Shown one piece after another: positions 33,790 through 41,860 of a DNA stretch of 64,000 bases (within the stretch, counting starts at the first letter, position 1; each line of letters opens with the position of its first letter). The translations under genes and the position numbers were made by a program. Source of the DNA: Flavobacterium collinsii (GTDB lineage: Bacteria; Bacteroidota; Bacteroidia; Flavobacteriales; Flavobacteriaceae). The stretch spans positions 1-64,000 of the forward strand of contig NZ_CADCST010000064.1 in the NCBI RefSeq assembly GCF_902804485.1. Reading direction: 5' to 3'. The notes under the pieces were generated by a model. It was not told where the DNA came from. It ran no database searches and worked only from the letters and a program-made list of their open reading frames with translations.

Positions 33790-36252
33790 ATGAACGCTAC
33801 TTTACTCCACATAAAAAACTTTTTTCGATCGATTCATTTTAGAAAATACGCCAGGCGTTTTGGCTTTTTCATTCTGGGACTTATTGCTTTACTACTTATT
33901 GCCTGCGGTGGATTGTCTCTTTATTTTAATCGAAACAAAACCGAAATCATCGCCAAGATCAACACCAAAATCAATGAAAACATCAACGGAAAATTTCATA
34001 TTGGCGATTTTCATTATAAGTTTCTAACCGGTTTCCCCAACTTTACCTTGGCCCTAAAAGATGTCGAAGTAAAAGACAATCAATGGGCCACGCACAAACA
34101 CACTTTATTAAAAGCCAAGGAAATAGAAGTACGTTTAAACGTTACGAGTTTACTGCAAAACGAAATCAACATCCATAAAATCCTGATCAATGATGCAGCT
34201 ATCTATGTGTATAAAGCGCAAAATGGCTACTCGAATGCCAATATTTTTAAGCCGAAGAAGAAAAAATCACCGGAAAACAAATCCGATACTGAGACCACAA
34301 TCAATCAAATCGAGCTAAATGAGGTTCACTTTACGCTAAACAATCTTCTCGGACATAAATTATTTGATTTTGATGTGGACCGCTTACAGTCAAAAGTAGA
34401 TTATGATGGAGACAACTGGCAAACCGACGTTTTTTTAGACACCCAAATTAAAAGTCTCGCCTTTAATACGGTACACGGAAGTTTTGCAAAACAGAAAGAA
34501 CTCAAAGGTACTTTTGCCGTTTCCTACTCCGCTTCAAATGAAAAAATTGACGTGGTAACCAAAGGCCTTAAAATTGGATCGGATGCTTTTGACATTACCG
34601 CTTTTTTCAATCTTGCCAAAGGAAAAGCACTTTTCGGAATCAATATTGGGACGACTATTTTATGGCAAAATGCATCCAATTTATTATCGGCAAACATCAG
34701 TTCTAAGCTTAACCGATTTAATTTACAACAACCAATCGATGTGAATTGTGACATCAAGGGCGATTTTAATGCCGAAGGTGATCCCAGAATTGTCGTTCAG
34801 GCCATTATCAAAAACAACGAACTGAGCATTCCGGACGGATTGATTAAAAACTGCCACTTCAAAGGGATTTTTACCAATAATTTCAAACCTACAGCCGGTT
34901 ATAACGATGCTAATTCAGCTATTATTTTAACAAATTTTGCAGGTGAATACGAAAATATTCCACTCTCGATTCCGCAATTGTCTATCAATAATCTCGAAAA
35001 ACCGCTCGCTACCGGAAACGTAAGTTCTGACTTTGATATCGAAAGGCTCAACGAAATCAGCAACGACAAATGGATTCAGTTTACAGCCGGTCATGCCAAA
35101 GCCAACCTAAAATTTCAGTTTGACATTGTTGATTTGTACATTACCAAACCTCGTTTTATTGGTAAAATAGATGTCGATGACGCTTCGTTTCATTATATTC
35201 CAAAAAATGTTCGTGCCGTAAAAACCAACATTCATCTTGACTTTACCGAGAAAGCTTTACTCATCAAGCAAATTGCCTACAAACACAATATGAATACGAT
35301 TTTCGTTGAAGGAAAAATTGACAATTTCCTCAACCTCTATTATGATGCTCCCGAAAAAATGATAGTAAACTGGAAAATCTATTGCCCCAATATCGATCTG
35401 AAACAATTTCTGGGCGTTTTAGCGACCTCTCAAAAAGTAAACCCCACCGCCAAAACCAACAAAAAACCAACAATTTCGAATCATCTACGAACCGTAATCG
35501 ACAAATGTGTGGTGGTAATCGACATCAAAGCCGATAAAATCAATTACAACAAATTAACCGCAACCAACACTACTGCCACCGTACAAATGATCGATTCGAG
35601 ACTGGTTATCAAAAACGGTTCGCTGCAAACTTCGGGCGGAAGCATCACCTTTAACAGTGAAGTAAAACCAAGCGGAAAAAACTTTGCTTTTAGCTCAAAC
35701 GCCAACGTAAATCGAGTTGATATTGCGAGTTTTCTAAAGTCGTTCAACAACTTTGGGATTCAGTCTTTTAGTCCAAGTAATATTAAAGGAAAGCTAAGCA
35801 GCCAGGCCAATGTAACCGGATTCATCAACGGTAATGGCGAATTGATTACGAATTCGATGCACGGCAATCTGACTTTCAACGTCAATCAGGGCGCTTTGTT
35901 AAACTTTGAACCTATTGTGAAAATTGGCAAGTTTGCTTTTCCGTTCCGCGATGTTAAGAATATTACATTTAGCGATTTATCCGGCACTCTAAAATTGCGC
36001 GGAGAACAGGTCGATGTGAATAATTTCACCATTAGTTCGAGTGTTTTAAACCTTGATGCCGAAGGTGTTTATTCTTTTGGCCGAGGCACCAATCTTGCCC
36101 TCACCATCCCACTCCGAAACTCCAAAAACGACATCAAACTCGCCACCAAAGCCGAACGCGATGCCGTCCGCGAACGTGGAATCGTCCTGCATCTAATTGC
36201 ACTCGACGAGGAGGGAAAAATGAAAATTAAATGGGGAAAGAGGGATAAGTAG
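33790..36252 (+). CDS. AsmA-like protein
   Basis: An 820-residue envelope protein with one N-terminal membrane helix (about 22-46, FFILGLIALLLIACGGLSLYF), then a very long repetitive beta-strand region. N-terminal AsmA features are seen (ITAKINTKINENINGKFHIG-like strand, FPNFTLALKDVEVKDN), and AsmA-2-type C-terminal features near 560-790 (GSLQTSGGSITFNSE, FTISSSVLNLDAEGVYSFG). AsmA family proteins form bridge-like channels implicated in phospholipid transport between membranes. It stands alone; the start ATG 33790 precedes the helix by about 20 residues. Confidence 0.85.
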   Translation: MNATLLHIKNFFRSIHFRKYARRFGFFILGLIALLLIACGGLSLYFNRNKTEIIAKINTKINENINGKFHIGDFHYKFLTGFPNFTLALKDVEVKDNQWATHKHTLLKAKEIEVRLNVTSLLQNEINIHKILINDAAIYVYKAQNGYSNANIFKPKKKKSPENKSDTETTINQIELNEVHFTLNNLLGHKLFDFDVDRLQSKVDYDGDNWQTDVFLDTQIKSLAFNTVHGSFAKQKELKGTFAVSYSASNEKIDVVTKGLKIGSDAFDITAFFNLAKGKALFGINIGTTILWQNASNLLSANISSKLNRFNLQQPIDVNCDIKGDFNAEGDPRIVVQAIIKNNELSIPDGLIKNCHFKGIFTNNFKPTAGYNDANSAIILTNFAGEYENIPLSIPQLSINNLEKPLATGNVSSDFDIERLNEISNDKWIQFTAGHAKANLKFQFDIVDLYITKPRFIGKIDVDDASFHYIPKNVRAVKTNIHLDFTEKALLIKQIAYKHNMNTIFVEGKIDNFLNLYYDAPEKMIVNWKIYCPNIDLKQFLGVLATSQKVNPTAKTNKKPTISNHLRTVIDKCVVVIDIKADKINYNKLTATNTTATVQMIDSRLVIKNGSLQTSGGSITFNSEVKPSGKNFAFSSNANVNRVDIASFLKSFNNFGIQSFSPSNIKGKLSSQANVTGFINGNGELITNSMHGNLTFNVNQGALLNFEPIVKIGKFAFPFRDVKNITFSDLSGTLKLRGEQVDVNNFTISSSVLNLDAEGVYSFGRGTNLALTIPLRNSKNDIKLATKAERDAVRERGIVLHLIALDEEGKMKIKWGKRDK

Positions 36253-36269
36253 TTTTTTTATCACATCCT

Positions 36270-36535
36270 TTCAACACAATCTTGTCATTTCGATCGAAGA
36301 GAGAAATCACACAAGTAACTCGACAAAGATTTACCACCCTGAGCGAAGTCGAAAAGTCTTTTGTAACTTGGAATTTGAGATTTAAGATATTGTAATTTGA
36401 ATATCTAGGAGCCATTTACTTCGTCAGTTCGCTTTGGCTCGTGTCCTGGCTGTCCACTCTATCTTTTGCGGCGAACCCCGCTGTAAAAGGATGCCGCTCC
36501 CGCCAGGGCTAGGGGTTTTGGTTTCATGAGAAATT
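36270..36535. repeat. Mixed R2 and R5 repeats
   Basis: GTCATTTCGATCGAAGAGAG (R2, recurring near 39300, 39830, 39903, 39960 and in 22300-22530) is followed by TTACTTCGTCAGTTCGCT and a GGATGCCGCTCCCGCCAGGG element. No gene; this spacer precedes the restriction-modification island. Confidence 0.75.
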
Positions 36536-36549
36536 TAGAAATATTAATC

Positions 36550-36582
36550 AACGCCAGTCAGAAATGATTGGCGTTTTTTTTA
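36550..36582 (+). terminator. Terminator upstream of restriction-modification island
   Basis: AACGCCAGTCA, GAAA tetraloop, TGATTGGCGTT, then a run of T. It would insulate the island from upstream transcription. Confidence 0.85.
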
Positions 36583-36639
36583 TGGAAAAATTTTAAAAAC
36601 CCAGTTAATATCACGTTGAAAACTATTAAACAATGAGGC

Positions 36640-36663
36640 CAATTGTACTCGGGTCAATTGTAC
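36640..36663 (+). promoter_or_regulatory. Direct repeats, putative controller operator
   Basis: CAATTGTAC occurs at 36640-36648 and 36655-36663, 15 bp apart, just before TACTTTTA (36673-36680; near -7 consensus) and the XRE gene. It suggests a site for the XRE-type controller, by analogy with C-protein boxes. Confidence 0.55.
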
Positions 36664-36686
36664 GCACAAAACTACTTTTATAAACT

Positions 36687-36908
36687 ATGAATATCAAAGA
36701 AAAATTCGGATTCAAAGTCAAAGAACTTCGAGAACAAAAAGGATACTCAATCGAGTATTTAGCCAATATTTCCAACGTTGATCGAAACTATATTTCAGAC
36801 ATCGAAAAAGGTCAACGCAATGTTTCCATAGAAATAATAGAAAAAATAATTACCGCTCTTGATACTGATTTTGGAGCTTTTTTTAATGATAATAATTTTA
36901 AGAAATGA
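36687..36908 (+). CDS. XRE-family controller-like regulator
   Basis: A 73-residue single HTH protein: KVKELREQKGYSIEYLANIS then VDRNYISDIEKGQRN as recognition helix region, with IEIIEKIITALDTDF closing the fold. Its size, leading position and four-base overlap (ATGA) with a DNA methyltransferase gene match restriction-modification controller (C) proteins. These time endonuclease expression after methylation in newly entered cells. The direct repeats upstream may be its operator. Target binding is inference. Confidence 0.85.
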   Translation: MNIKEKFGFKVKELREQKGYSIEYLANISNVDRNYISDIEKGQRNVSIEIIEKIITALDTDFGAFFNDNNFKK

Positions 36909-38176
36909 AAATGAAAGAGCAAATTTCAATTGAAGAATTTGATGGGAAAAAATTCAAAATTAGAACTGTAGAAGAGAACGATAATAAAAAAGCCGTTGTA
37001 ACTCATTATCTGCATAATTATCATAATGGAGCAAAAAAACATTACGAAAAAGAAGCCGTAAAATATCTAAATGAAATTGTTGAATATAAAAATGAAGAAG
37101 AAAATTTAAACATGGTTTCTGATTCTGCATTACAACAATTACTATTTGAAGTTGAAAATGTACCTTTTCCAACTCCTGAAAATTATACTTTTCAATTTAT
37201 TGATCTTTTTGCAGGAATCGGAGGATTTAGATTAGCTCTACAAAATTTAGGAGGAAAATGTGTCTTTACATCAGAATGGGATCTCAATGCAAAAAAGACT
37301 TACAGAGCCAATTTTGGAGAAATTCCATTTGGGGACATAACAAAAGAAAAAACTAAAAATTATATCCCTGAAAATTTTGATGTTTTATGCGCAGGATTTC
37401 CTTGTCAAGCGTTTTCAATCGCCGGAAAAAGAGGTGGTTTTGAAGATACCAGAGGAACATTATTTTTTGATGTCGCTAAGATCATCAAAGACAGAAAACC
37501 AAAAGCAATTTTCTTAGAGAATGTAAAGGGCCTAAAAAGTCACGATAAAGGAAAAACTTTAGAAACAATTCTAAATGTTCTACGAAATGATTTAGGATAT
37601 TATGTTCCTGAACCTGAAATTATGAACGCAAAAGAATTTGGAGTTCCTCAAAACAGAGAGCGGATTTACATTGTCGGATTTAGAAAAAACCTAAATATTG
37701 ATTCATTTCAATATCCTAAACCTTTTGAAGAAAAAGTAACATTCAAAAGTGTGAAAGAGAAAACAGTTGTTCCTACAAAATATTATTTATCAACTCAATA
37801 TTTACAAACTCTAAAAGACCATAAAGAAAGACACGCCAATAAAGGAAACGGATTTGGATATTCAATTATTAAAGATGATGAAATTTCAAATTCAATCTTA
37901 GTTGGAGGAATGGGTCGTGAAAGAAATCTAGTACTTGACAACAGAATAAAAGATTTTACTCCAACAACACACATAAAAGGAGAAGTAAATCGTGAAGGAA
38001 TTAGAAAAATGACGCCTCGTGAATGGGCAAGATTACAAGGCTTTCCTGATAATTTTATAATTCCAGTTGCAGATGCTTCAGCTTATAAACAATTTGGAAA
38101 TTCTGTTGCGGTTCCTGCAATTCAAGCAACTGCTGAAAAAATTATACAAAAAATCATAAAGCTACAAAATGAGTAA
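36905..38176 (+). CDS. DNA (cytosine-5-)-methyltransferase
   Basis: A type II C5-cytosine methyltransferase, 423 residues. Motif I is FIDLFAGIGGFRLAL (about 98-112). Motif IV is LCAGFPCQAFSIAG with catalytic C167, motif VI is FLENVKG, motif VIII is PQNRERIYIVGF, and motif X is QFGNSVAVPAIQA. The target-recognition region (about 275-370) has no assignable specificity. Unusually, about 95 residues precede motif I; they are charged and might be a regulatory or operator-binding extension. It is coupled to the XRE gene (4-bp overlap) and overlaps the next gene by 8 bases, so the island is one transcript. Confidence 0.95.
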   Translation: MKMKEQISIEEFDGKKFKIRTVEENDNKKAVVTHYLHNYHNGAKKHYEKEAVKYLNEIVEYKNEEENLNMVSDSALQQLLFEVENVPFPTPENYTFQFIDLFAGIGGFRLALQNLGGKCVFTSEWDLNAKKTYRANFGEIPFGDITKEKTKNYIPENFDVLCAGFPCQAFSIAGKRGGFEDTRGTLFFDVAKIIKDRKPKAIFLENVKGLKSHDKGKTLETILNVLRNDLGYYVPEPEIMNAKEFGVPQNRERIYIVGFRKNLNIDSFQYPKPFEEKVTFKSVKEKTVVPTKYYLSTQYLQTLKDHKERHANKGNGFGYSIIKDDEISNSILVGGMGRERNLVLDNRIKDFTPTTHIKGEVNREGIRKMTPREWARLQGFPDNFIIPVADASAYKQFGNSVAVPAIQATAEKIIQKIIKLQNE

Positions 38177-38804
38177 TCTTAACGAACTTGGAATTACAGT
38201 AGGAAAAGACAAAAAAGCTAACATTATATTTGATAGCCTATTTGAAAATTTTTTACATATAAAATATAGCAAACCATCAGAATATGTTTCGATTTATTGG
38301 GATGCTTATAAAAAACACGAAGAAGGCAACAACAATCTTAATGGTAAGATCTTCGAATATATTCTTGCAACTTTATTTGTTCGTGAAGAAATTTTGCCAT
38401 TATATTTGAGCGCAAAAGTTGCATTTGTACCTAATGTAATATATGACTTAATGTTATATACTAGCGAACGGGGACCAATTTGTATTTCCGCAAAAACCAG
38501 TTTAAGAGAACGATACAAACAAGCTGACTTAGAAGCAATCGCTTTAAAATATGTTCACAGAAAAGCATTAAGCTACCTTGTAACACTTGATCCCACTGAA
38601 GCAAAAAGTGTAAAAGCAAAAATTAAAAGTGGTGATGTTATTGGACTTGATGATGTAGTAGTTGCTACTAGCAAAGAATTTGATGAATTAATTTTAGAAT
38701 TAAAAAATTATCAATTTTCTGAACCACCAACCGTAAAGGTAATTCAAAGTAATCAAATAATAACTTTTGAAAAAGTTCGCAGAATTAGCGATTCTAATCA
38801 GTAA
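38169..38804 (+). CDS. Probable type II restriction endonuclease
   Basis: A 211-residue protein overlapping the methyltransferase end by 8 bases. PD-(D/E)xK-like features are E63 in NGKIFEYILATLF, D93 in PNVIYDLMLY, and K109 in ICISAKTSLRERYKQAD; KTSLRER segments of this kind occur in several type II endonucleases. The position between a C5-methyltransferase and a Vsr gene strongly supports the role. The recognition sequence is not known. The acidic residue normally two before the Lys is S107, so active-site details are uncertain. No other function fits the context. Confidence 0.75.
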   Translation: MSNLNELGITVGKDKKANIIFDSLFENFLHIKYSKPSEYVSIYWDAYKKHEEGNNNLNGKIFEYILATLFVREEILPLYLSAKVAFVPNVIYDLMLYTSERGPICISAKTSLRERYKQADLEAIALKYVHRKALSYLVTLDPTEAKSVKAKIKSGDVIGLDDVVVATSKEFDELILELKNYQFSEPPTVKVIQSNQIITFEKVRRISDSNQ

Positions 38805-38864
38805 TATAATTCAAATAATAATCGATTAAATCTTTTCGACAAGCGCTAGAAATAAATTTTCACA

Positions 38865-39281
38865 ATGGACCGTATAACCCCACAACAACGCTCCAAAAAC
38901 ATGCAAGCTGTTCGCAGCACCAATACCAAAGAAGAAGTTCGTTTGGCAAAAGCACTATGGAATCTGGGTTATAGATATCGAAAAAACAACAAAACCGTTT
39001 TCGGGAAACCAGACTTTACTTTTAAAAAATTAAAAATTGCCATTTTCGTAGATTCAGAGTTCTTTCATGGGAAAGATTGGGAAACGAGAAAAAAACCACA
39101 AACTAATCCTGAATTCTGGATCAAAAAAATTGAACGGAATATTCAGAGAGATATTGAAGTCAATGCCTATTTAGAAGTTCAAAACTGGAAAGTTTTGCGT
39201 TTTTGGAGTAATGATATCAAAAGGAATTTGGATTCCTGTATTCTTGAAATTCAAAACACAATTGTAGAAAGACAAGTTTGA
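38865..39281 (+). CDS. vsr: Very short patch repair endonuclease (Vsr)
   Basis: Vsr nicks next to T:G mismatches formed when 5-methylcytosine deaminates and so guards sites of C5-methyltransferases. The 138-residue protein has RITPQQRSKNMQAVRSTNTK at the N-terminus, catalytic D50 in GKPDF, H68 in FVDSEFFHGKDW, and the C-terminal WKVLRFWSNDIKRNL. The Cys ligands of the E. coli structural zinc (around CFWHGHHC) are absent, as in many Bacteroidota forms. It follows the endonuclease gene by 60 bases and completes the island. Confidence 0.93.
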   Translation: MDRITPQQRSKNMQAVRSTNTKEEVRLAKALWNLGYRYRKNNKTVFGKPDFTFKKLKIAIFVDSEFFHGKDWETRKKPQTNPEFWIKKIERNIQRDIEVNAYLEVQNWKVLRFWSNDIKRNLDSCILEIQNTIVERQV

Positions 39282-39294
39282 TAATTGTTGCGGA

Positions 39295-39330
39295 GCTACT
39301 TGCGAAGATTTCTCATTCTTCGAAATGACA
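39295..39330. repeat. R2 repeat copy
   Basis: TTGCGAAGATTTCTCATTCT then TCGAAATGACA: an R2-family copy after the Vsr gene. Confidence 0.7.
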
Positions 39331-39358
39331 AACTAAGCGGAACAAAAGGAACCAAAAT

Positions 39359-39385
39359 AAAAAAGCCACTTTCTCAGTGGCTTTT
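39359..39385. terminator. Bidirectional terminator
   Basis: AAAAGCCACT, loop TTCTC, AGTGGCTTTT between the Vsr gene and the convergent small gene. Confidence 0.9.
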
Positions 39386-39390
39386 CAAGT

Positions 39391-39624
39391 TTATTCAACA
39401 TCCAGATACGGATTTAAGATTTCGGCTAATTGATTCAGCCAGTAAAAACCATTTTGGAGGTTTGCTTTCTCGGATTGTAGGGATTCGTGTTCCTGCATTA
39501 CGCTTAAGGCAAGCGCATAGTTTACCTGACGAATGGTTTTTGCCATTGTTTCGGGATCAATCGAATTACTGAAAAAATCAGTTAACCTTAATTCGGTTTC
39601 TTTGGAAAGGGTGTTTGTACTCAT
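39391..39624 (-). CDS. Small hypothetical protein, paralogue of 21806-22036
   Basis: A 77-residue acidic protein, MSTNTLSKETELRLTDFF at the start and NQLAEILNPYLDVE at the end. It aligns over its full length with the 76-residue product at 21806-22036. No domain is recognised. Its start codon lies inside an 18-bp direct repeat (39621-39638) whose second copy is at 39742-39759. It sits at the edge of the restriction-modification island among R2 repeats, so it may belong to an accessory neighbourhood. Function unknown; cytoplasmic by appearance. Confidence 0.7.
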   Translation of the reverse strand: MSTNTLSKETELRLTDFFSNSIDPETMAKTIRQVNYALALSVMQEHESLQSEKANLQNGFYWLNQLAEILNPYLDVE

Positions 39625-39759
39625 AATCTGAAAGTTTAAGGGATATAAAACCCGAATGGGTTAGCTGTCCTACGCCTTTCAGAGCGTTGCAGTTGTTTCC
39701 AATACCGCCAGCGTACCACACGGGCAAAAGTTTAGTCAAGTTCATAATCTGAAAGTTTA
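39621..39759. repeat. 18-bp direct repeats flanking a 103-bp segment
   Basis: TCATAATCTGAAAGTTTA occurs at 39621-39638 and 39742-39759. The segment between (with TTAGCTGTCCTACGCCTTTC) looks like a small inserted repeat element; the direct repeats resemble a target duplication, though 18 bp is long for one. Confidence 0.75.
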
Positions 39760-39828
39760 GGACTGCGAAGATATGAAAACCAAAAAAGTTATGGAGGATT
39801 TTCTTAGTTTTTAACTTGTCTATTGTTG

Positions 39829-40006
39829 CGGAGTTACTTGTGAGGATTCCTCCTGCCTCGGAATGACAAATAGCACGTAAAACACAAAATATCCATAAAG
39901 TATGTCATTTCGAAGAATGAGAAATCCTCGTGAGTAACTCTACGATCTAAATCAAACCTTGCGGAGTTACTTGTGTGATTTCTCTCTTCGATCGAAATGA
40001 CAAAAA
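39829..40006. repeat. Three R2 repeats in alternating orientation
   Basis: GCGGAGTTACTTGTGAGGAT (39829), its inverse GTCATTTCGAAGAATGAGAA (39903), then GCGGAGTTACTTGTGTGATT (39961), each with a CGAAATGACA end. Confidence 0.8.
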
Positions 40007-40042
40007 AAGCCAAATTAATTTCTTAATGTTTTATTAACCTAC

Positions 40043-40073
40043 TTGTGTTTTTGTCTAAAAAAAGATAGCTTTG
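40043..40073 (+). promoter_or_regulatory. Promoter of HPF/RaiA-like gene
   Basis: TTG at 40043-40045, 20 bases, TAGCTTTG at 40066-40073, 27 bases before the ATG. Confidence 0.68.
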
Positions 40074-40100
40074 AGAAACAATCATTAAATATAAACCCAT

Positions 40101-40415
40101 ATGAAAATTCAGATCAATACCGACAAGAACATCGAAGGACACGAAAGATTAGAAGCTTATTTCTCTGGCGAATTAGAAAAAGGTTTAGCGCGTTTTGAGG
40201 AAAAAATAACCCGCATCGAAGTACATTTTGGTGATGAAAACGGAGAGAAATTTAGCTTAAACGATAAAAAATGTGTGATTGAAGTTCGTACTGCAAAATT
40301 ACAACCAGTAACTGTTACAGAACATGCCGATACACTCGAAAAAGCTTTTATCGGTGCATTGGCGAAAGCAAAAAAATCTCTTACTACTACTTTCGAAAAA
40401 ATGAAAGCATATTAA
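40101..40415 (+). CDS. HPF/RaiA family ribosome-associated protein
   Basis: A 104-residue ribosome hibernation factor-like protein. The beta-alpha-beta-beta-beta-alpha fold of HPF/RaiA can be followed: MKIQINTDKNIEGHERLEAY, ITRIEVHFGDENGE, KKCVIEVRTAKLQPVTVTEH, and the last helix TLEKAFIGALAKAKKSLTTT. Family members bind the 30S decoding region in stationary phase or stress. The short form lacks the C-terminal dimerisation domain of long HPF. It has its own promoter and a strong terminator. Confidence 0.9.
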   Translation: MKIQINTDKNIEGHERLEAYFSGELEKGLARFEEKITRIEVHFGDENGEKFSLNDKKCVIEVRTAKLQPVTVTEHADTLEKAFIGALAKAKKSLTTTFEKMKAY

Positions 40416-40432
40416 TTTATATACCATCCATA

Positions 40433-40469
40433 AAAATGGCCTTATCTCTAATCCGGATAAGGCCATTTT
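40433..40469. terminator. Bidirectional terminator
   Basis: AAAATGGCCTTATC (40433-40446) pairs perfectly with GATAAGGCCATTTT (40456-40469), between convergent genes. Confidence 0.93.
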
Positions 40470-41126
40470 CTATTTTAGCAAAGCCGTCATTTCTTCCCAG
40501 TGTACTATTTTTACTTTCTGATCTAATTGATCTGCGCTTTTTACCATTGCTTTGGCAATATCTTCGGCTTCTATTCCTTTGTATTTACTTAAGCTTCCCA
40601 CAAACAAAGGGTTGATCAATTTGAATATTCCAATGAAAACTTTCTCCATTGGTCGGCTCTCTTTTCGGTCTCCTAAAATAATCGAAGGACGAAAAATATA
40701 AGTATGCTGTAAATCCAAAGTGATGATCCCTTGTTCGGTTTCTCCTTTTAATTTGGTGTAAAATATCGACGATTTCGCATTTGCACCAAGTGCCGAAACT
40801 AGAAAAACCGCTTTTGCTCCGTTTTCTTTTGCCAGTTTTGCTGCCAAAATTGGGTAATCATGATCTATTTGATAGTATAACTTTTTGTCCGGTGTTTTCT
40901 TCTGTGTAGTACCAAGAGCGATAAAAACTTCATCGGCCTGAATGTCCTTCACCACTTTGGGTAAGGAGTTAAAATCACCTATCAGCGCTTTTAGCTTTGG
41001 ATGCTGGATGTTTAAATCTTTCCTTACTACAATTATTACTTGCTCATAGTTATTGTTGTTCAACAGATTTTCGAGAATATAGGAACCTACTAGTCCGCTT
41101 GCTCCGTACAGAATTGCTTTTTTCAT
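40470..41126 (-). CDS. NAD(P)H-binding Rossmann protein
   Basis: A 218-residue protein of the NAD(P)H-binding / TIP30-like short-chain dehydrogenase group. The dinucleotide motif is ILYGASGLVGSYILENLL at the N-terminus. Further family features are ALGTTQKK, the YYQIDHDYP segment, VFLVSALGANAKSSIFYTKL with the Tyr/Lys pair region, and a YIFRPSIILGDR strand. The substrate is unknown; similar proteins act as oxidoreductases or as isomerase/epimerase relatives. Single gene, cytoplasmic. Confidence 0.87.
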   Translation of the reverse strand: MKKAILYGASGLVGSYILENLLNNNNYEQVIIVVRKDLNIQHPKLKALIGDFNSLPKVVKDIQADEVFIALGTTQKKTPDKKLYYQIDHDYPILAAKLAKENGAKAVFLVSALGANAKSSIFYTKLKGETEQGIITLDLQHTYIFRPSIILGDRKESRPMEKVFIGIFKLINPLFVGSLSKYKGIEAEDIAKAMVKSADQLDQKVKIVHWEEMTALLK

Positions 41127-41199
41127 AAGTAAGGCGATTTGTTTCCTCGAAGTTAGAAATTTATAGGCTTACTTTATACATAAACTTTTTGGGCTGAGT

Positions 41200-41660
41200 T
41201 TTTAAACACATAGAAACATAGATTTTGCAAACTTAAAAAAAGGCATTTCATTTGTTTAAATACACATAGCTATGTGCCAAATCTTGATTTGTATTTAAGT
41301 CTTTTTTATTCATTTTTAAATCCTATGTTTCTATGTGTTTAAATATTTTTCACGCAGATTTCTTCTAGTCTATTTAATCTGTGACTATAAACGTTCAGAG
41401 TATGTTGCTCTGAAAGAGCTATAGCAAAAGCATGGTGCGAAGCACTATGAATGAAGATGAATTTTATTTTAAGCCCTGAAAGGGCGAAAGCCTAATTTCA
41501 AAGGGAACATTTATTCTATTTTTAATTATTTTTTATGAGAAACTGCGGTTTTCCTTAATCTTTATTGTCTATTTGCTGTTGCCCTTTCAGGGCAATTTCA
41601 ACTCTTGATTTAATTCGCAGTGCGTTGCATTACGCTATTGCTTTTAGGGCTTTCAGCCCA
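41200..41660. repeat. Inverted repeats and CTGAAAGGGC elements
   Basis: TTTAAACACATAGAAACATAG (minus one end base) near 41203 pairs with CTATGTTTCTATGTGTTTAA near 41321. Further on, GCCCTGAAAGGGCG (41472) and TGCCCTTTCAGGGCA (41580) form another inverted pair. An R3-like CACGCAGAT lies near 41350. No gene is supported between 41127 and 41860. Confidence 0.75.
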
Positions 41661-41860
41661 CTTTAAAAGTTTTTCACACTCACGATTTGTTAAAACATCG
41701 ACAACAAACAACGCAAAGCAAAACACGATTAACATAATAATAACGCTTTTTGATATTGTAAGAAGTAATTTTGCAGTCCCAAAAGTGGAACTTAGTTTTT
41801 GAAATAAAAACAAGCTTCTTAATTGAGATTATCCATTACAAATTATTAAAAATTACCCTC

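Noticed and set aside
36687..39281. Prophage or integrative element
   Set aside because: No integrase, structural or replication gene is seen; the genes fit a plain restriction-modification cassette.
39285..39572. A 95-codon plus-strand frame opposite the 77-residue gene
   Set aside because: It begins in a repeat, crosses a terminator and overlaps a minus-strand gene supported by a paralogue at 21806-22036.
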